NCBI RefSeq assembly: GCF_002925905.1
Contig: NZ_PRDB01000004.1
Coordinates: forward strand, 186,001 to 250,000
Reading direction: 5' to 3'
DNA length: 64,000 nucleotides
Source: Klebsiella michiganensis
Lineage (GTDB): Bacteria > Pseudomonadota > Gammaproteobacteria > Enterobacterales > Enterobacteriaceae
The notes beneath the pieces are model-generated. The model did no database searches. It saw nothing but the letters and a program-made list of their open reading frames with translations, and was not told the origin of the DNA. The number at the start of each line of letters is the position of its first letter. The stretch's first letter is position 1. Position numbers and translations under genes: made by a program. Shown piece after piece: positions 1 through 7,737 of the stretch.

Positions 1-1
1 T

Positions 2-442
2 GGCGAAGCGCTGCTGATATCCACCCAGCCCGGCGTGAGCTACAGCGAGCACAACCTGAGCAAAGAGAGCTCGCTGACGCGAATCCAGCTGTGGCTGGAC
101 GCCTGCCCGCAGCATGAAAACCCGCTGGTGCAAAAAATCGCTATCGCCGAGGGAGCGCAGCAGCTGCTGGCTTCGCCGGACGGCAGCCAGAACAGTCTCC
201 AGCTGCGCCAGCAGGTATGGATCCACCATATCAATCTGGCGAAAGGCGAGCAGCTTAACGTGCAGCTCCACGGCCCACGCGCCTACCTGCAGTCGATTCA
301 CGGCACGGTACATGCGCGAGTGCAGGAAGAAGAGAAACAGGCTTTGACCTGCGGTGATGGCGCGTTTATTCGTGACGAAGCTAACATTACCCTCGTTGCC
401 GATACGCCGCTGCGCGCTTTGCTGATAGATTTACCTGTGTAA
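2..442 (+). CDS. yhaK: Pirin-family protein YhaK, C-terminal part (5' end outside window)
   Basis: The reading frame is open from base 2, so the gene starts before the window; 146 codons and the TAA stop are visible. The residues match the C-terminal two thirds of E. coli YhaK (233 aa), including the stretch GPRAYLQSIHG and the ending TPLRALLIDLPV. YhaK is a cytoplasmic bicupin of the pirin superfamily; the E. coli protein has been reported to respond to oxidants and has no settled reaction. The only in-frame start visible, a GTG at 35, is internal to the conserved domain and is not the real start. yhaL follows 24 bases downstream, as in E. coli. Confidence 0.9.
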   Translation, partial: GEALLISTQPGVSYSEHNLSKESSLTRIQLWLDACPQHENPLVQKIAIAEGAQQLLASPDGSQNSLQLRQQVWIHHINLAKGEQLNVQLHGPRAYLQSIHGTVHARVQEEEKQALTCGDGAFIRDEANITLVADTPLRALLIDLPV

Positions 443-466
443 CAACGGCAGTAAGGGAGTGTGTCA

Positions 467-628
467 GTGGGCAAGAAGAAAACAAAAAAAGCGGTGCTGG
501 CAGCGTCGCAGCCGCAGCCAGAAACCATAACAACGGTTAGCTTTGGTTATGAAGAGATGTTGAGCGAACTGGAGGCGATCGTCGCAGAAGCGGAGATACG
601 GCTCCAGGAAGAAGAAAGCGTCGCCTGA
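467..628 (+). CDS. yhaL: Small conserved protein YhaL (53 aa)
   Basis: A 53-codon frame starts with GTG at 467 behind a good ribosome-binding site (AAGGGAG, about 7 bases upstream) and ends with TGA at 626-628. The N-terminus is lysine-rich (GKKKTKK), the middle Ala/Pro/Gln-rich, and the C-terminus carries the family signature FGYEEMLSELEAIVAEAE, very close to E. coli YhaL (54 aa). An alternative GTG at 461 would add two codons but sits almost on top of the ribosome-binding site. It lies 24 bases after yhaK and probably shares its transcript. Function is unknown; the acidic C-terminal helix could mediate a protein contact. Confidence 0.85.
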   Translation: MGKKKTKKAVLAASQPQPETITTVSFGYEEMLSELEAIVAEAEIRLQEEESVA

Positions 629-632
629 CGTC

Positions 633-657
633 AATATCGGCCCCGGCCGGGGCCGAT
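633..657. terminator. Bidirectional terminator between yhaL and the spy-like gene
   Basis: A near-perfect palindrome (ATCGGCCCC/GGGGCCGAT) with a short GG-containing loop lies between two convergent genes and is followed on the plus strand by AAATTT. It can end yhaKL transcripts and, on the other strand, the spy-like gene. Confidence 0.65.
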
Positions 658-661
658 AAAT

Positions 662-1072
662 TTACTCACTCAGCGCCTGAGCTAAATCTTTTTGGACCTG
701 CTTACGCTGTTCTGGCGTCAGGACCTGATTCACATCAAAATAGTACTTCACGCGATAATAGCGGACCTGCTGTTCGACTTTACTAAACGCCGCCAGCTGA
801 TCTTTGACCGCTTTTTCATTCCATTTTCCGGAATCAATCACATCAAATAATACGCCGTCTTTAATATCTTTCTGGGAGATCTGCTGAACGTTTTTTTCCA
901 GCTGCTGGTGCAGGCTTTTAATTTTCGTTACCTGATCCTGGGTCAGTTTTAAGTGTTGGACAATCGGATCCTGCGCCGGGACTGGCGCAGCGTTAACATC
1001 CGCAGCCTGTGCCGCCATTGAGAAGCCCGTAGCGAGGACGGTTGTCACTGCAATGCGAGTCATTAATTTCAT
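662..1072 (-). CDS. Periplasmic Spy/CpxP-like LTxxQ-motif protein
   Basis: The 136 aa product starts with a clear Sec signal peptide (MKLMTRIAVTTVLATGFSM, then AAQA with likely cleavage near residue 23). The mature part is helical and charged and contains two LTxxQ-type motifs, LTQDQVTKIK near residue 43 and LTPEQRKQVQKDL near residue 119. These are the hallmark of the Spy/CpxP family of ATP-independent periplasmic chaperones and Cpx/Bae envelope-stress factors. It is divergent from both E. coli Spy and CpxP, so only family membership is claimed. It stands alone, convergent with yhaL, with an AT-rich 200 bp upstream region. Paralogues of this kind commonly accompany the core spy gene; which stress induces this one cannot be read here. 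Confidence 0.8.
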   Translation of the reverse strand: MKLMTRIAVTTVLATGFSMAAQAADVNAAPVPAQDPIVQHLKLTQDQVTKIKSLHQQLEKNVQQISQKDIKDGVLFDVIDSGKWNEKAVKDQLAAFSKVEQQVRYYRVKYYFDVNQVLTPEQRKQVQKDLAQALSE

Positions 1073-1538
1073 TTTTTGTTTTATCCTGATTAATTATCAC
1101 CGATGTGGCTGGCTATTATTTTTCATAAGCCGATGACGAAATGTAAAAAATAGTTCGCATAAATGTAGTTAAATCAGGAAATACATAACAAACATGAATA
1201 CTACAATTGAAGTCATTTATTTTAAATATATTAATTAAGCAAGAAGGACGCATAACCGTATGAGTCATAATGCGGTTGATGGCAAATCTGTTTCCCCCAT
1301 TGTGCCGCTTTCTTGTCAGGTGGCGGCTGACGCCTTTCCTGATCGACTACATCCGCGCCGTTGCTACAACCCAAAGCAAAAGCCCCGCTATTGCTGGCAG
1401 GGGTTGTCTAATAAGTTGAAACGGACCGCTCAGCCGGCTTCGTTCAACCATACGTCAGGTATCTGCGGCGCTGGGGATTGTGTCGCAGACCGTATCTCAC
1501 TTTGTATGGCAGGGTAAAGCCCGCCAGGTACGTGTCTT
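1073..1538. other. AT-rich intergenic stretch with one decayed rnpB-tail repeat
   Basis: No convincing gene is seen. 1073-1250 is very AT-rich and probably holds the promoter of the minus-strand spy-like gene. An open frame at 1260-1517 has no database-like features and runs through a decayed copy of the rnpB downstream repeat (listed separately at 1374-1445), so it is taken as non-coding. The rest, up to the end of the membrane protein gene at 1539, shows nothing recognisable. Confidence 0.6.
1374..1445 (-). repeat. Decayed copy of the rnpB 3'-tail/terminator repeat
   Basis: The plus-strand words AAGCAAAAGCCCCGCTATTG, CTGGCAGGGGTTGTC and AAGTTGAAACGGACCGCTCA align in the same order and orientation with the repeat units at 3627-4397 (AAGCAAAAACCCCCGCCATC, CTGGCAGGGGTTTTC, AAGTTGAAGCTGACCGTTAA). 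The hairpin arms are partly kept, the T tract is broken. It lies on the far side of the PAAR/immunity cassette from the main array, so the cassette is bracketed by this repeat family. Confidence 0.7.
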
Positions 1539-1946
1539 TCACACCCAACCGTGTTTTATCGCCAGCATCAAAATCCCTGCAATTACAAAAAATACTATAC
1601 TAACCAGACCAAGAAGTGCCTCTACATAAAATGGCCTGATAATCCGTTTCGGTAATCCCCGGATGAAATCTTTATCATCATTTTTGGTCAGTATTGAGCT
1701 TTTATTCCACAATAGCGGCATAAATATAAACTGCGTTTTTATGCCGTATGCGCCCTTGAAGTAAAGTGAGTTAACGTTCTCGAACAATAATACGGCATCG
1801 GGAAGGCTGCCGAACTTCTCTTTGTATAGCTGGCAGATCTCCTTAAATCTCTTTCTGTTCAGAAGTGAGACAATGACACTGGCAATGATGAACACAGTAC
1901 CAAGGCAAGTAGCCACAAGGAATACTTTATCTGGAGTATTAATCAT
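1539..1946 (-). CDS. Two-helix membrane protein, probable immunity protein for the PAAR effector
   Basis: 135 aa with a hydrophobic helix near each end: about residues 8-29 (FLVATCLGTVFIIASVIVSL) and about 107-129 (ALLGLVSIVFFVIAGILMLA), joined by a roughly 75-residue soluble, basic/aromatic loop. I do not recognise the family. Its ATG (1946-1944) overlaps the stop codon of the upstream effector gene (TAA at 1941-1939) by eight bases, so the two are translationally coupled. A small membrane protein directly behind and coupled to a polymorphic toxin with a membrane-inserting C-terminus is the normal arrangement for immunity to pore-forming effectors; that function is inference from position and topology. 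Confidence 0.65.
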   Translation of the reverse strand: MINTPDKVFLVATCLGTVFIIASVIVSLLNRKRFKEICQLYKEKFGSLPDAVLLFENVNSLYFKGAYGIKTQFIFMPLLWNKSSILTKNDDKDFIRGLPKRIIRPFYVEALLGLVSIVFFVIAGILMLAIKHGWV

Positions 1947-3347
1947 TGCTGCTTACCTTGTATAAAAGTTCACCGGAGTACTCTCCTACGGCAGATAATG
2001 CTTTATCACTCCCGTATGCTATACCACCACTTACGCCGATCGTGCAGAGCAAAGCACCTGCACCACCAGCCTCTATGGTTGCCGCTCCCAGTACTACTGC
2101 GCAGATTGAACTTGCAGCGCTGCCTTGAAGAATTCTACTTGCTAAAGCCCCCCCAGCTAAGCTGCCCGCAAACTCACCAATGGAAGTAAACGAGGTTTTG
2201 GCACAATCGCGCCCAACGGTGCAGGCTTCCGTAATTTTCGCCGCGGTATCGAGGGCAGACAAGCCAAGGCCTATCTTTCCTGCGGTTTCCATCAGCTTTA
2301 CGTATTTCGCCAGCTTTTCGATATGAGTGGCGTAACCTTCAATATCGCTAACGCCAGTCTCGTTCCAGCGATGAGTAATTGAACGGCTGGAGAGGCCAAG
2401 GGCGCTTTTAAGTTCGGTGTACTCGTTGAACATGAACCGATGGTTCATAAACATTTTGAGGACACTATCAAGCTGAGCAAACAGGCGACGGCGTTCAACG
2501 AAGAATTGTTCGCCAATGAGTGTGCCGTTGGTGATGTACTGGTTCTTGTAGGTTTTCTCGATCTCGACAAGGATTTTTTCTACCTGTTCGAAATATCCCT
2601 TCGCAGCTTCGGTCGCCTGTCCTGAATATCCATAGGCATCGCTCGCCTTACTGGCGGCAGCGGCGAACATCTCAATGGTGTCTTTATGCTTATAGAGAAA
2701 ATTGGCCTGTTTGACAGACAGGGGGGCTAATGCTGCATCAATCCGCGCTTTCGCGGCCTGCATGTGGGCAATCTGTTCGTTGTCCTGCTTATCAGGATCA
2801 ACTACCAGCATAATAGAACCGGCCGGATATCTTTCATCTGGGCCGTTCAACGTGGCAAAGAGTTCTTTCGCACCTGCTGGCGTGCTCTCTGTGAATAACA
2901 GACGTTGCCAGGCTTCTGTCGTGCCACCATACGGGATAACGGTAAAACCAGCGTCGATACCTTTGGGTTTATCAGATTTTGGCTCTTTTTTTGTAGATTG
3001 TGCGTGCTGGACGGGTTCAGGAAGATTGGCAATCTGCTGCGAGTCAATATTGGTTGGAGTGACTTCATTATCAAGCTCGTAATCATCATCGAAGTTTGAG
3101 GGTATAAGGCGCGATCTACATGGGCAAGAACTGCGGCTGTGCAAGGTACCAGCAACTCTCTTACCGTGGATAGTGTCGCGAATCCCTCCCGCAATACGGT
3201 AAAGCCCTTCATGTTTGCCGCAGGTTACTCTGTGGCCTTCGCAGGCCATGTCTTTACCAAAATGCTGATGATCGGGACACCCATCAATGATGACGCCACC
3301 ACAGGCAGTTTTGTCCCCCTGAACAGATAATTACCTTTGACCCCCAT
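1939..3347 (-). pseudogene. PAAR-domain T6SS effector with predicted pore-forming C-terminus; frameshifted in a C5/G5 run
   Basis: Start ATG at 3347 has a GGAG ribosome-binding site 9 bases upstream. Frame 0 reads MGVKGNYLFRG and then leaves the PAAR frame at a run of five Gs (plus-strand C 3315-3319). One base step there restores DKTACGGVI, then GKDMACEGHRVTCGKH and SCPCRSRLIPS, a typical PAAR spike domain (about residues 1-95). The restored protein is 469 aa: PAAR, a Lys/Pro-rich linker, a helical middle region, and a C-terminal Gly/Ala-rich hydrophobic region (about 390-447, e.g. FAGSLAGGALASRILQGSA) resembling glycine-zipper, membrane-inserting toxins. PAAR proteins sharpen the VgrG spike and carry toxins into rival cells. 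A shorter start at 3249 (MACEG) would remove half of the PAAR domain. No VgrG or other T6SS gene is in the window, so this is an orphan cargo locus. The break may be an assembly error, a real mutation, or a slip site (see findings). Confidence 0.75.
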
Positions 3348-3421
3348 TAACGTTTGCTCCCTGGTATGTTCAGGAATCCTTCCGGGATTTCGGGGGCGAT
3401 CTCGTTGGTATATTGCTGCAT
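3347..3421 (-). CDS. Possible 24-codon ORF overlapping the PAAR start
   Basis: ATG at 3421 with an AGAGGGA element just upstream opens a 24-codon frame (MQQYTNEIAPEIPEGF..., ending PGSKR) whose TAA stop shares its last base with the PAAR ATG (TAATG). This geometry suits a leader peptide for reinitiation, or the remnant of a larger upstream gene whose end was coupled to the PAAR gene. The peptide is not recognised. Codon content is ordinary; coding status is uncertain. Confidence 0.3.
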   Translation of the reverse strand: MQQYTNEIAPEIPEGFLNIPGSKR

Positions 3422-3626
3422 AAGTCCCTCTATGTTTTATGAAAACAATCATACTGGTCATTTTACAAACAATAACCATACATTCAATAAGCATTAGACC
3501 TAAGCGATGAATCGCCACGGATATTAGAGATGGAACAGCCGTTGGTATGCCTCGTCTGTATCACAGTTTGTGTCGCATTTTCACCTTTAAAGGTCTGAGA
3601 CATGCCAACGTATTGCTTTAGAAGTA
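3422..3626. other. Intergenic stretch upstream of the effector cassette
   Basis: AT-rich DNA that must hold the minus-strand promoter of the effector cassette; no clear -35/-10 pair stands out. An imperfect inverted repeat (GTTGGTATG at 3540-3548 against CATGCCAAC at 3601-3609, with partial pairing inward) lies next to the first rnpB repeat copy. No gene is seen. Confidence 0.5.
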
Positions 3627-4397
3627 GTTGAAGCTAACCGTTAAGCCGCTTTCTTTTGGGTATAGCATCTTGGACAGTCATTCATCTGCCCTTTGTTTCA
3701 ACCTGCTATATGAAGCAAAAACCCCCGCCATCGCTGGCAGGGGTTTTCTGAAAAGTTGAAGCTGACCGTTAAGCCGCTTTCTTTTGGGGTATAGCGTCGT
3801 GAACAGTCATTCATCTGTCCTGTATTTCAACCTGCCGTATGAAGCAAAAACCCCCGCCATCGCTGGCAGGGGTTTTCTGAAAAGTTGAAGCTGACCGTTA
3901 AGCCGCTTTCTTTTAGGTATAGCGTCGTGGACAGTCATTCATCTGCCCTCTGTTTCAACCCGCCATATGAAGCAAAAACCCCCGCCATCGCTGGCAGGGG
4001 TTTTGTAGAAAGTATGAAGCTGAACGTTAAGCCGCTTTCTTTTAGGTATAGCGTCGTGGACAGTCATTCATCTGTCCTGTGTTTCAACCCGCCATATGAA
4101 GCAAAAACCCCCGCCATCGCTGGCAGGGGTTTTGTAGAAAGTTGAAGCTGACCGTTAAGCCGCTTTCTTTTGGGTACAGCGTCGTGGACAGTCATTCATC
4201 TGTCCTGTGTTTTAAACTGCCGTATGAAGCAAAAACCCTCGCCATTTCTGACGAGGGTTTTCTTTGAATGAGGAAGCTGACCGTTAAGCCGCTTTCTTTT
4301 GGGTATAGCGTCGTGGACAGTCATTCATCTGCCCTCTGTTTCAACCTTTAGCCGAAAACAAAAACCCCCGCCATTTCTGACGAGGGTTTTCTTTGAA
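3627..4397 (-). repeat. Six tandem 128-129 bp repeats of the rnpB 3' tail plus terminator
   Basis: Units begin (plus strand) at about 3627, 3755, 3884, 4012, 4141 and 4269. Each contains a copy of the last ~50 bases of rnpB (GCTGACCGTTAAGCCG ... TGGACAGTCATTCATCT) in which GGTTCT of the gene is replaced by about 16 bases (CTTTCTTTTGGGTATA), then a spacer of about 40 bases and a strong rho-independent terminator. Terminator hairpins lie at about 3716-3746, 3846-3876, 3974-4004, 4103-4133, 4231-4262 and 4360-4390. Read in rnpB's direction, the RNA meets a terminator right after the mature 3' end and then five more. In E. coli rnpB is also followed by tandem repeats (about 113 bp) of tail plus terminator; this is a longer array with a different unit length. 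Confidence 0.92.
4356..4394 (-). terminator. First rho-independent terminator of rnpB
   Basis: On the rnpB strand the RNA reads AAAACCCUCG-UCAGAAAUGG-CGGGGGUUUUUG: a six-pair stem (one U-G pair) followed by a U tract, starting a few bases after the mature rnpB 3' end at 4400. Sibling hairpins recur in each downstream repeat. Confidence 0.85.
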
Positions 4398-4399
4398 TG

Positions 4400-4776
<377 letters not shown>

Positions 4777-4783
4777 GGCGCGA

Positions 4784-4812
4784 AGTATAGAGGGTTTACC
4801 GACGGTTGTCAT
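4784..4812 (-). promoter_or_regulatory. rnpB sigma-70 promoter
   Basis: On the minus strand ATGACA (-35, 4812-4807) and TATACT (-10, 4789-4784) are 17 bp apart and 7 bp before the mature 5' end at 4776. The -35 matches TTGACA at five of six positions. It overlaps the garK stop codon (TGA at 4811-4809). Confidence 0.8.
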
Positions 4813-5954
4813 CCTTCTGTCGCCATCCCAACCTGCAATGTCGCCGCAATATTACGCGACGCATGATAAATATTGTCCGCCGCGCCGCGAAACGCCTCTT
4901 CGAGCGTCGTTACGCTGGTCAGCACGCTAAACACCGCATCAATCCCATACTGGTGAACCACGCCGACGTCCCGGGTCAGACTACCGGCAATGCCAATTAC
5001 CGGCTTATGATACTTTTTCGCCACGTTCGCCACGCCAACCGGCACTTTACCGTTAATACTCTGGCTATCCAGCCGGCCTTCACCGGTCACCACCAGCGAA
5101 CAATCGAGGATATGCTCTTCCAGATTCAGCGCCTGGGTCACGATTTCAATCCCGCTGCGTAATTCAGCGTTCAGGAACGCCATCAGCGCTGCGCCCATGC
5201 CGCCCGCCGCGCCCGCGCCGGCAACCTGCTTCACATCGACATGCAGATCGGCCTTAATAACGTCCGCATAGTGCGCCAGGTTGCTGTCAAGCTCGCGGAT
5301 CATCGCTTCGGTAGCCCCTTTCTGCGGACCAAATATCCTTGATGCGCCAGTATCGCCAGTCAGCGGATTGGTGACATCGCAGGCGACCCGAATAGCGCAA
5401 TCATGCAGTCGCGCGTCAAGACCGGAGAGATCTATCGAATTGAGGCTACACAGACTACCGCCGCCGTTGCCAATCTCCGCGCCATTGGCATCGCAGAGAC
5501 GCGCGCCCAGCGCCTGAACCATTCCCGCGCCGCCGTCATTGGTGGCGCTGCCGCCAATGCCAATGATGATATTTTTCGCCCCATGATCCAGCGCCTGCAA
5601 AATCAGCTCGCCGGTACCGCGCGACGTCGTCAATAGCGGGTTACGCTGAGCGGGCGGAACCAGCCCCAGCCCGCTGGCCGCAGCCATTTCGATAAACGCG
5701 GTTTTGCCGTCTCCGGAAAGCCCCCAGCAGGCATTAACCGGAACACCCAGCGGCCCCGTCACGCAGGCGCTCATTTCGGTTCCCTGCGTCGCGGCAATCA
5801 TCGCCTCAACGGTACCTTCTCCGCCATCGGCGAGAGGAACCTTCACGTAGAGCGCATCGGGGAAAATTTCCCGAAAACCTTTTTCTATAGCCTGAGCAAC
5901 CTCGGTGGCCGAGAGGCTTTCTTTATAAGAGTCTGGGGCGATTACGATTTTCAT
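4809..5954 (-). CDS. garK: Glycerate 2-kinase GarK
   Basis: 381 aa from the ATG at 5954 (MKIVIAPDSYKESLSA), the same length as E. coli GarK; an in-frame ATG 33 bases upstream only adds non-conserved residues. It phosphorylates D-glycerate with ATP to 2-phosphoglycerate, the last step of galactarate/glucarate breakdown. Family signatures are PDSYKES (about 8-14), LADGGEGT (about 41-48) and the glycine-rich GIGGSATNDGGAG (about 133-145) of the glycerate kinase GckA/GlxK family. It is the last gene of garP-garL-garR-garK; in E. coli this operon reads on into rnpB. The GarK stop overlaps the rnpB -35 box. Confidence 0.96.
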   Translation of the reverse strand: MKIVIAPDSYKESLSATEVAQAIEKGFREIFPDALYVKVPLADGGEGTVEAMIAATQGTEMSACVTGPLGVPVNACWGLSGDGKTAFIEMAAASGLGLVPPAQRNPLLTTSRGTGELILQALDHGAKNIIIGIGGSATNDGGAGMVQALGARLCDANGAEIGNGGGSLCSLNSIDLSGLDARLHDCAIRVACDVTNPLTGDTGASRIFGPQKGATEAMIRELDSNLAHYADVIKADLHVDVKQVAGAGAAGGMGAALMAFLNAELRSGIEIVTQALNLEEHILDCSLVVTGEGRLDSQSINGKVPVGVANVAKKYHKPVIGIAGSLTRDVGVVHQYGIDAVFSVLTSVTTLEEAFRGAADNIYHASRNIAATLQVGMATEG

Positions 5955-6019
5955 AGTTATGTAGCCTGACAGTGCCGCGCGAGGCAAGAATTACAGGGCG
6001 CGCATCCGCGCCCTTCTTG

Positions 6020-6910
6020 TTAGCGAGTGACTTCCACTTTCGCCAGTTTTTCGTAGTAGCATGCAAGCGCGCTGTGGTCGGCGGTACCCAGACCGTCGGC
6101 GCGCAGCGCCTGCATCATCTCCATCACCGCGGCGGTCAGCGGCAGCTGGGCGCCCACGCCGTGAGAAGTGTCCAGCGCATTCGCCAGATCTTTGATATGC
6201 AGATCGATACGGAAACCCGGCTTGAAGTTGCGGTCCATCACCATTGGCGCTTTGGCATCCAGTACGGTGCTTCCGGCCAGCCCGCCGCGGATGGCCTGAT
6301 ATACCAGATCCGGGTTCACGCCCGCTTTGGTCGCCAACGTCAGCGCTTCGGACATCGCCGCAATGTTCAGCGCCACGATCACCTGGTTGGCCAGCTTGGT
6401 CACGTTGCCCGCGCCGATCTCGCCGGTATGCACCACCGAACCCGCCATCGCTTTCAGCAGATCGTAATATTTGTCGAAAATCGCTTTATCACCGCCCACC
6501 ATCACCGACAGCGTACCGTCGATGGCCTTCGGTTCGCCGCCGCTGACCGGCGCATCCAGCATATCGACGCCTTTCGCTTTCAGCGCTTCGCTGATTTCGC
6601 GGCTCGCCAGCGGCGCGATGGAGCTCATATCGATCAGCACGGTGCCCGGCTTCGCGCCTTCAATAATGCCGCCTTCACCCAACGCCACCTCTTTCACGTG
6701 CGGGGAGTTCGGCAGCATGGTGATGATCACATCGCACTGCTCGGCAATCGCTTTCGCTGACGCGGCGGTTTCTGCGCCTGCGGCAATCACTTCGGCAATC
6801 GCTTCCGGGTTACGGTCAGCAACCACCAACGAGTAACCTGCCTTGAGGAGGTTTTTACTCATTGGTTTACCCATGATACCGAGGCCAATAAAACCAACTT
6901 TCATTGTCAT
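6020..6910 (-). CDS. garR: Tartronate semialdehyde reductase GarR
   Basis: 296 aa, starting MTMKVGFIGLGIMGKPM, equal to the E. coli protein. It reduces tartronate semialdehyde to D-glycerate with NAD(P)H. The N-terminal Rossmann motif GFIGLGIMG (residues 5-13) and the substrate-binding DAPVSGG motif (about 118-124) of the beta-hydroxyacid dehydrogenase family are present, as is the catalytic-lysine motif GAGNVTKLANQ (about 166-176). It lies between garL (28 bases upstream) and garK (65 bases downstream) on one strand. An internal ATG two codons in (MKVGF) is an equally possible start. Confidence 0.96.
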   Translation of the reverse strand: MTMKVGFIGLGIMGKPMSKNLLKAGYSLVVADRNPEAIAEVIAAGAETAASAKAIAEQCDVIITMLPNSPHVKEVALGEGGIIEGAKPGTVLIDMSSIAPLASREISEALKAKGVDMLDAPVSGGEPKAIDGTLSVMVGGDKAIFDKYYDLLKAMAGSVVHTGEIGAGNVTKLANQVIVALNIAAMSEALTLATKAGVNPDLVYQAIRGGLAGSTVLDAKAPMVMDRNFKPGFRIDLHIKDLANALDTSHGVGAQLPLTAAVMEMMQALRADGLGTADHSALACYYEKLAKVEVTR

Positions 6911-6938
6911 GTCTTTATCTCTCTAGTTTCGGTGGTGG

Positions 6939-7709
6939 TTATTTCTTAAAGGAGTCAGCCAGCTTCTGCGTGGCAGAACGGAAAACGCCCAGGTCGCTGC
7001 CGACGGCAACAAAGGTCGCGCCCCATTCCAGATAGCGGCGCGCGTCGGCTTCAACCGGCGCCAGAATGCCGCTCGGCTTACCGTGCTTTTTCGCGCTGGC
7101 AAAAATGTGCTGAATAGCTTTCTGCACTTCCGGATGGGAAGCATTGCCCAGATGGCCCAGCGCAGCGGCCAGATCGCTTGGGCCGACAAAAATACCGTCA
7201 ACGCCCGGCGTGGCGGCTATCGCATCAACGTTATCCACGCCCTGCTGGCTCTCAATTTGCACGAGAATGGTGATGTTGTTGTTCGACTGCGCGAAGTAAT
7301 CCGGCACGGTGCCAAACATATTGGCGCGGTGCGAGACGGATACACCGCGAATGCCTTCTGGCGGATAGCGGGTTGAGGCGACGGCGTTAACCGCCTGCTC
7401 TTCCGTTTCGACAAACGGAATCAGGAAGTTATAAAAACCGATATCCAGCAGACGCTTAATAATCACCGGCTCGTTGGTCGGTACGCGAACGACCGGCGCG
7501 CTGGCGCTGCCTTTCAGCGCCATCAGCTGCGGGATAAAGGTTGAGATGTCGTTCGGCGCATGTTCGCCGTCCAGTACCAGCCAGTCGAAACCTGCCAAAC
7601 CTAAAACTTCGGTGCTAATCGGGCTCGCCAGCGCGGACCAGCAGCCGATCTGAACCTGATGCGCCGCCAGGGCCGCCTTAAATTTGTTCGGGAAGATATC
7701 GTTGTTCAT
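6939..7709 (-). CDS. garL: 5-keto-4-deoxy-D-glucarate aldolase GarL
   Basis: 256 aa, same length as E. coli GarL. It is a class II, metal-dependent aldolase of the HpcH/HpaI family that splits 5-keto-4-deoxy-D-glucarate (or 2-keto-3-deoxy form) into pyruvate and tartronate semialdehyde. Visible motifs are [11 protein letters not shown] (about 44-54, with the catalytic His), the metal ligand in [12 protein letters not shown] (about 151-162) and [13 protein letters not shown] (about 174-186) with the second metal ligand. It sits 28 bases before garR and downstream of garP in one operon. Confidence 0.96.
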   Translation of the reverse strand: MNNDIFPNKFKAALAAHQVQIGCWSALASPISTEVLGLAGFDWLVLDGEHAPNDISTFIPQLMALKGSASAPVVRVPTNEPVIIKRLLDIGFYNFLIPFVETEEQAVNAVASTRYPPEGIRGVSVSHRANMFGTVPDYFAQSNNNITILVQIESQQGVDNVDAIAATPGVDGIFVGPSDLAAALGHLGNASHPEVQKAIQHIFASAKKHGKPSGILAPVEADARRYLEWGATFVAVGSDLGVFRSATQKLADSFKK

Positions 7710-7737
7710 CGTTTATACCTTGTCACTTAACCGTTAA

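Noticed and set aside
1260-1517. 85-codon frame in the intergenic region next to the immunity gene
   Set aside because: It runs through a decayed rnpB repeat and resembles no protein family known to me.
3540-3609. Inverted repeat as an insertion-sequence end
   Set aside because: The arms are only about nine bases, there is no transposase and no target duplication was seen.
3885-4145. An 86-codon open frame made of two repeated 43-residue blocks across the array
   Set aside because: It is a by-product of a 129 bp repeat (43 codons) read antisense to rnpB tails and terminators; it contains hairpin terminators and has no ribosome-binding site.
3627-4397. CRISPR-like regular repeats
   Set aside because: Units are 128-129 bp long and contiguous, with no unique spacers, and no cas genes; they derive from rnpB.
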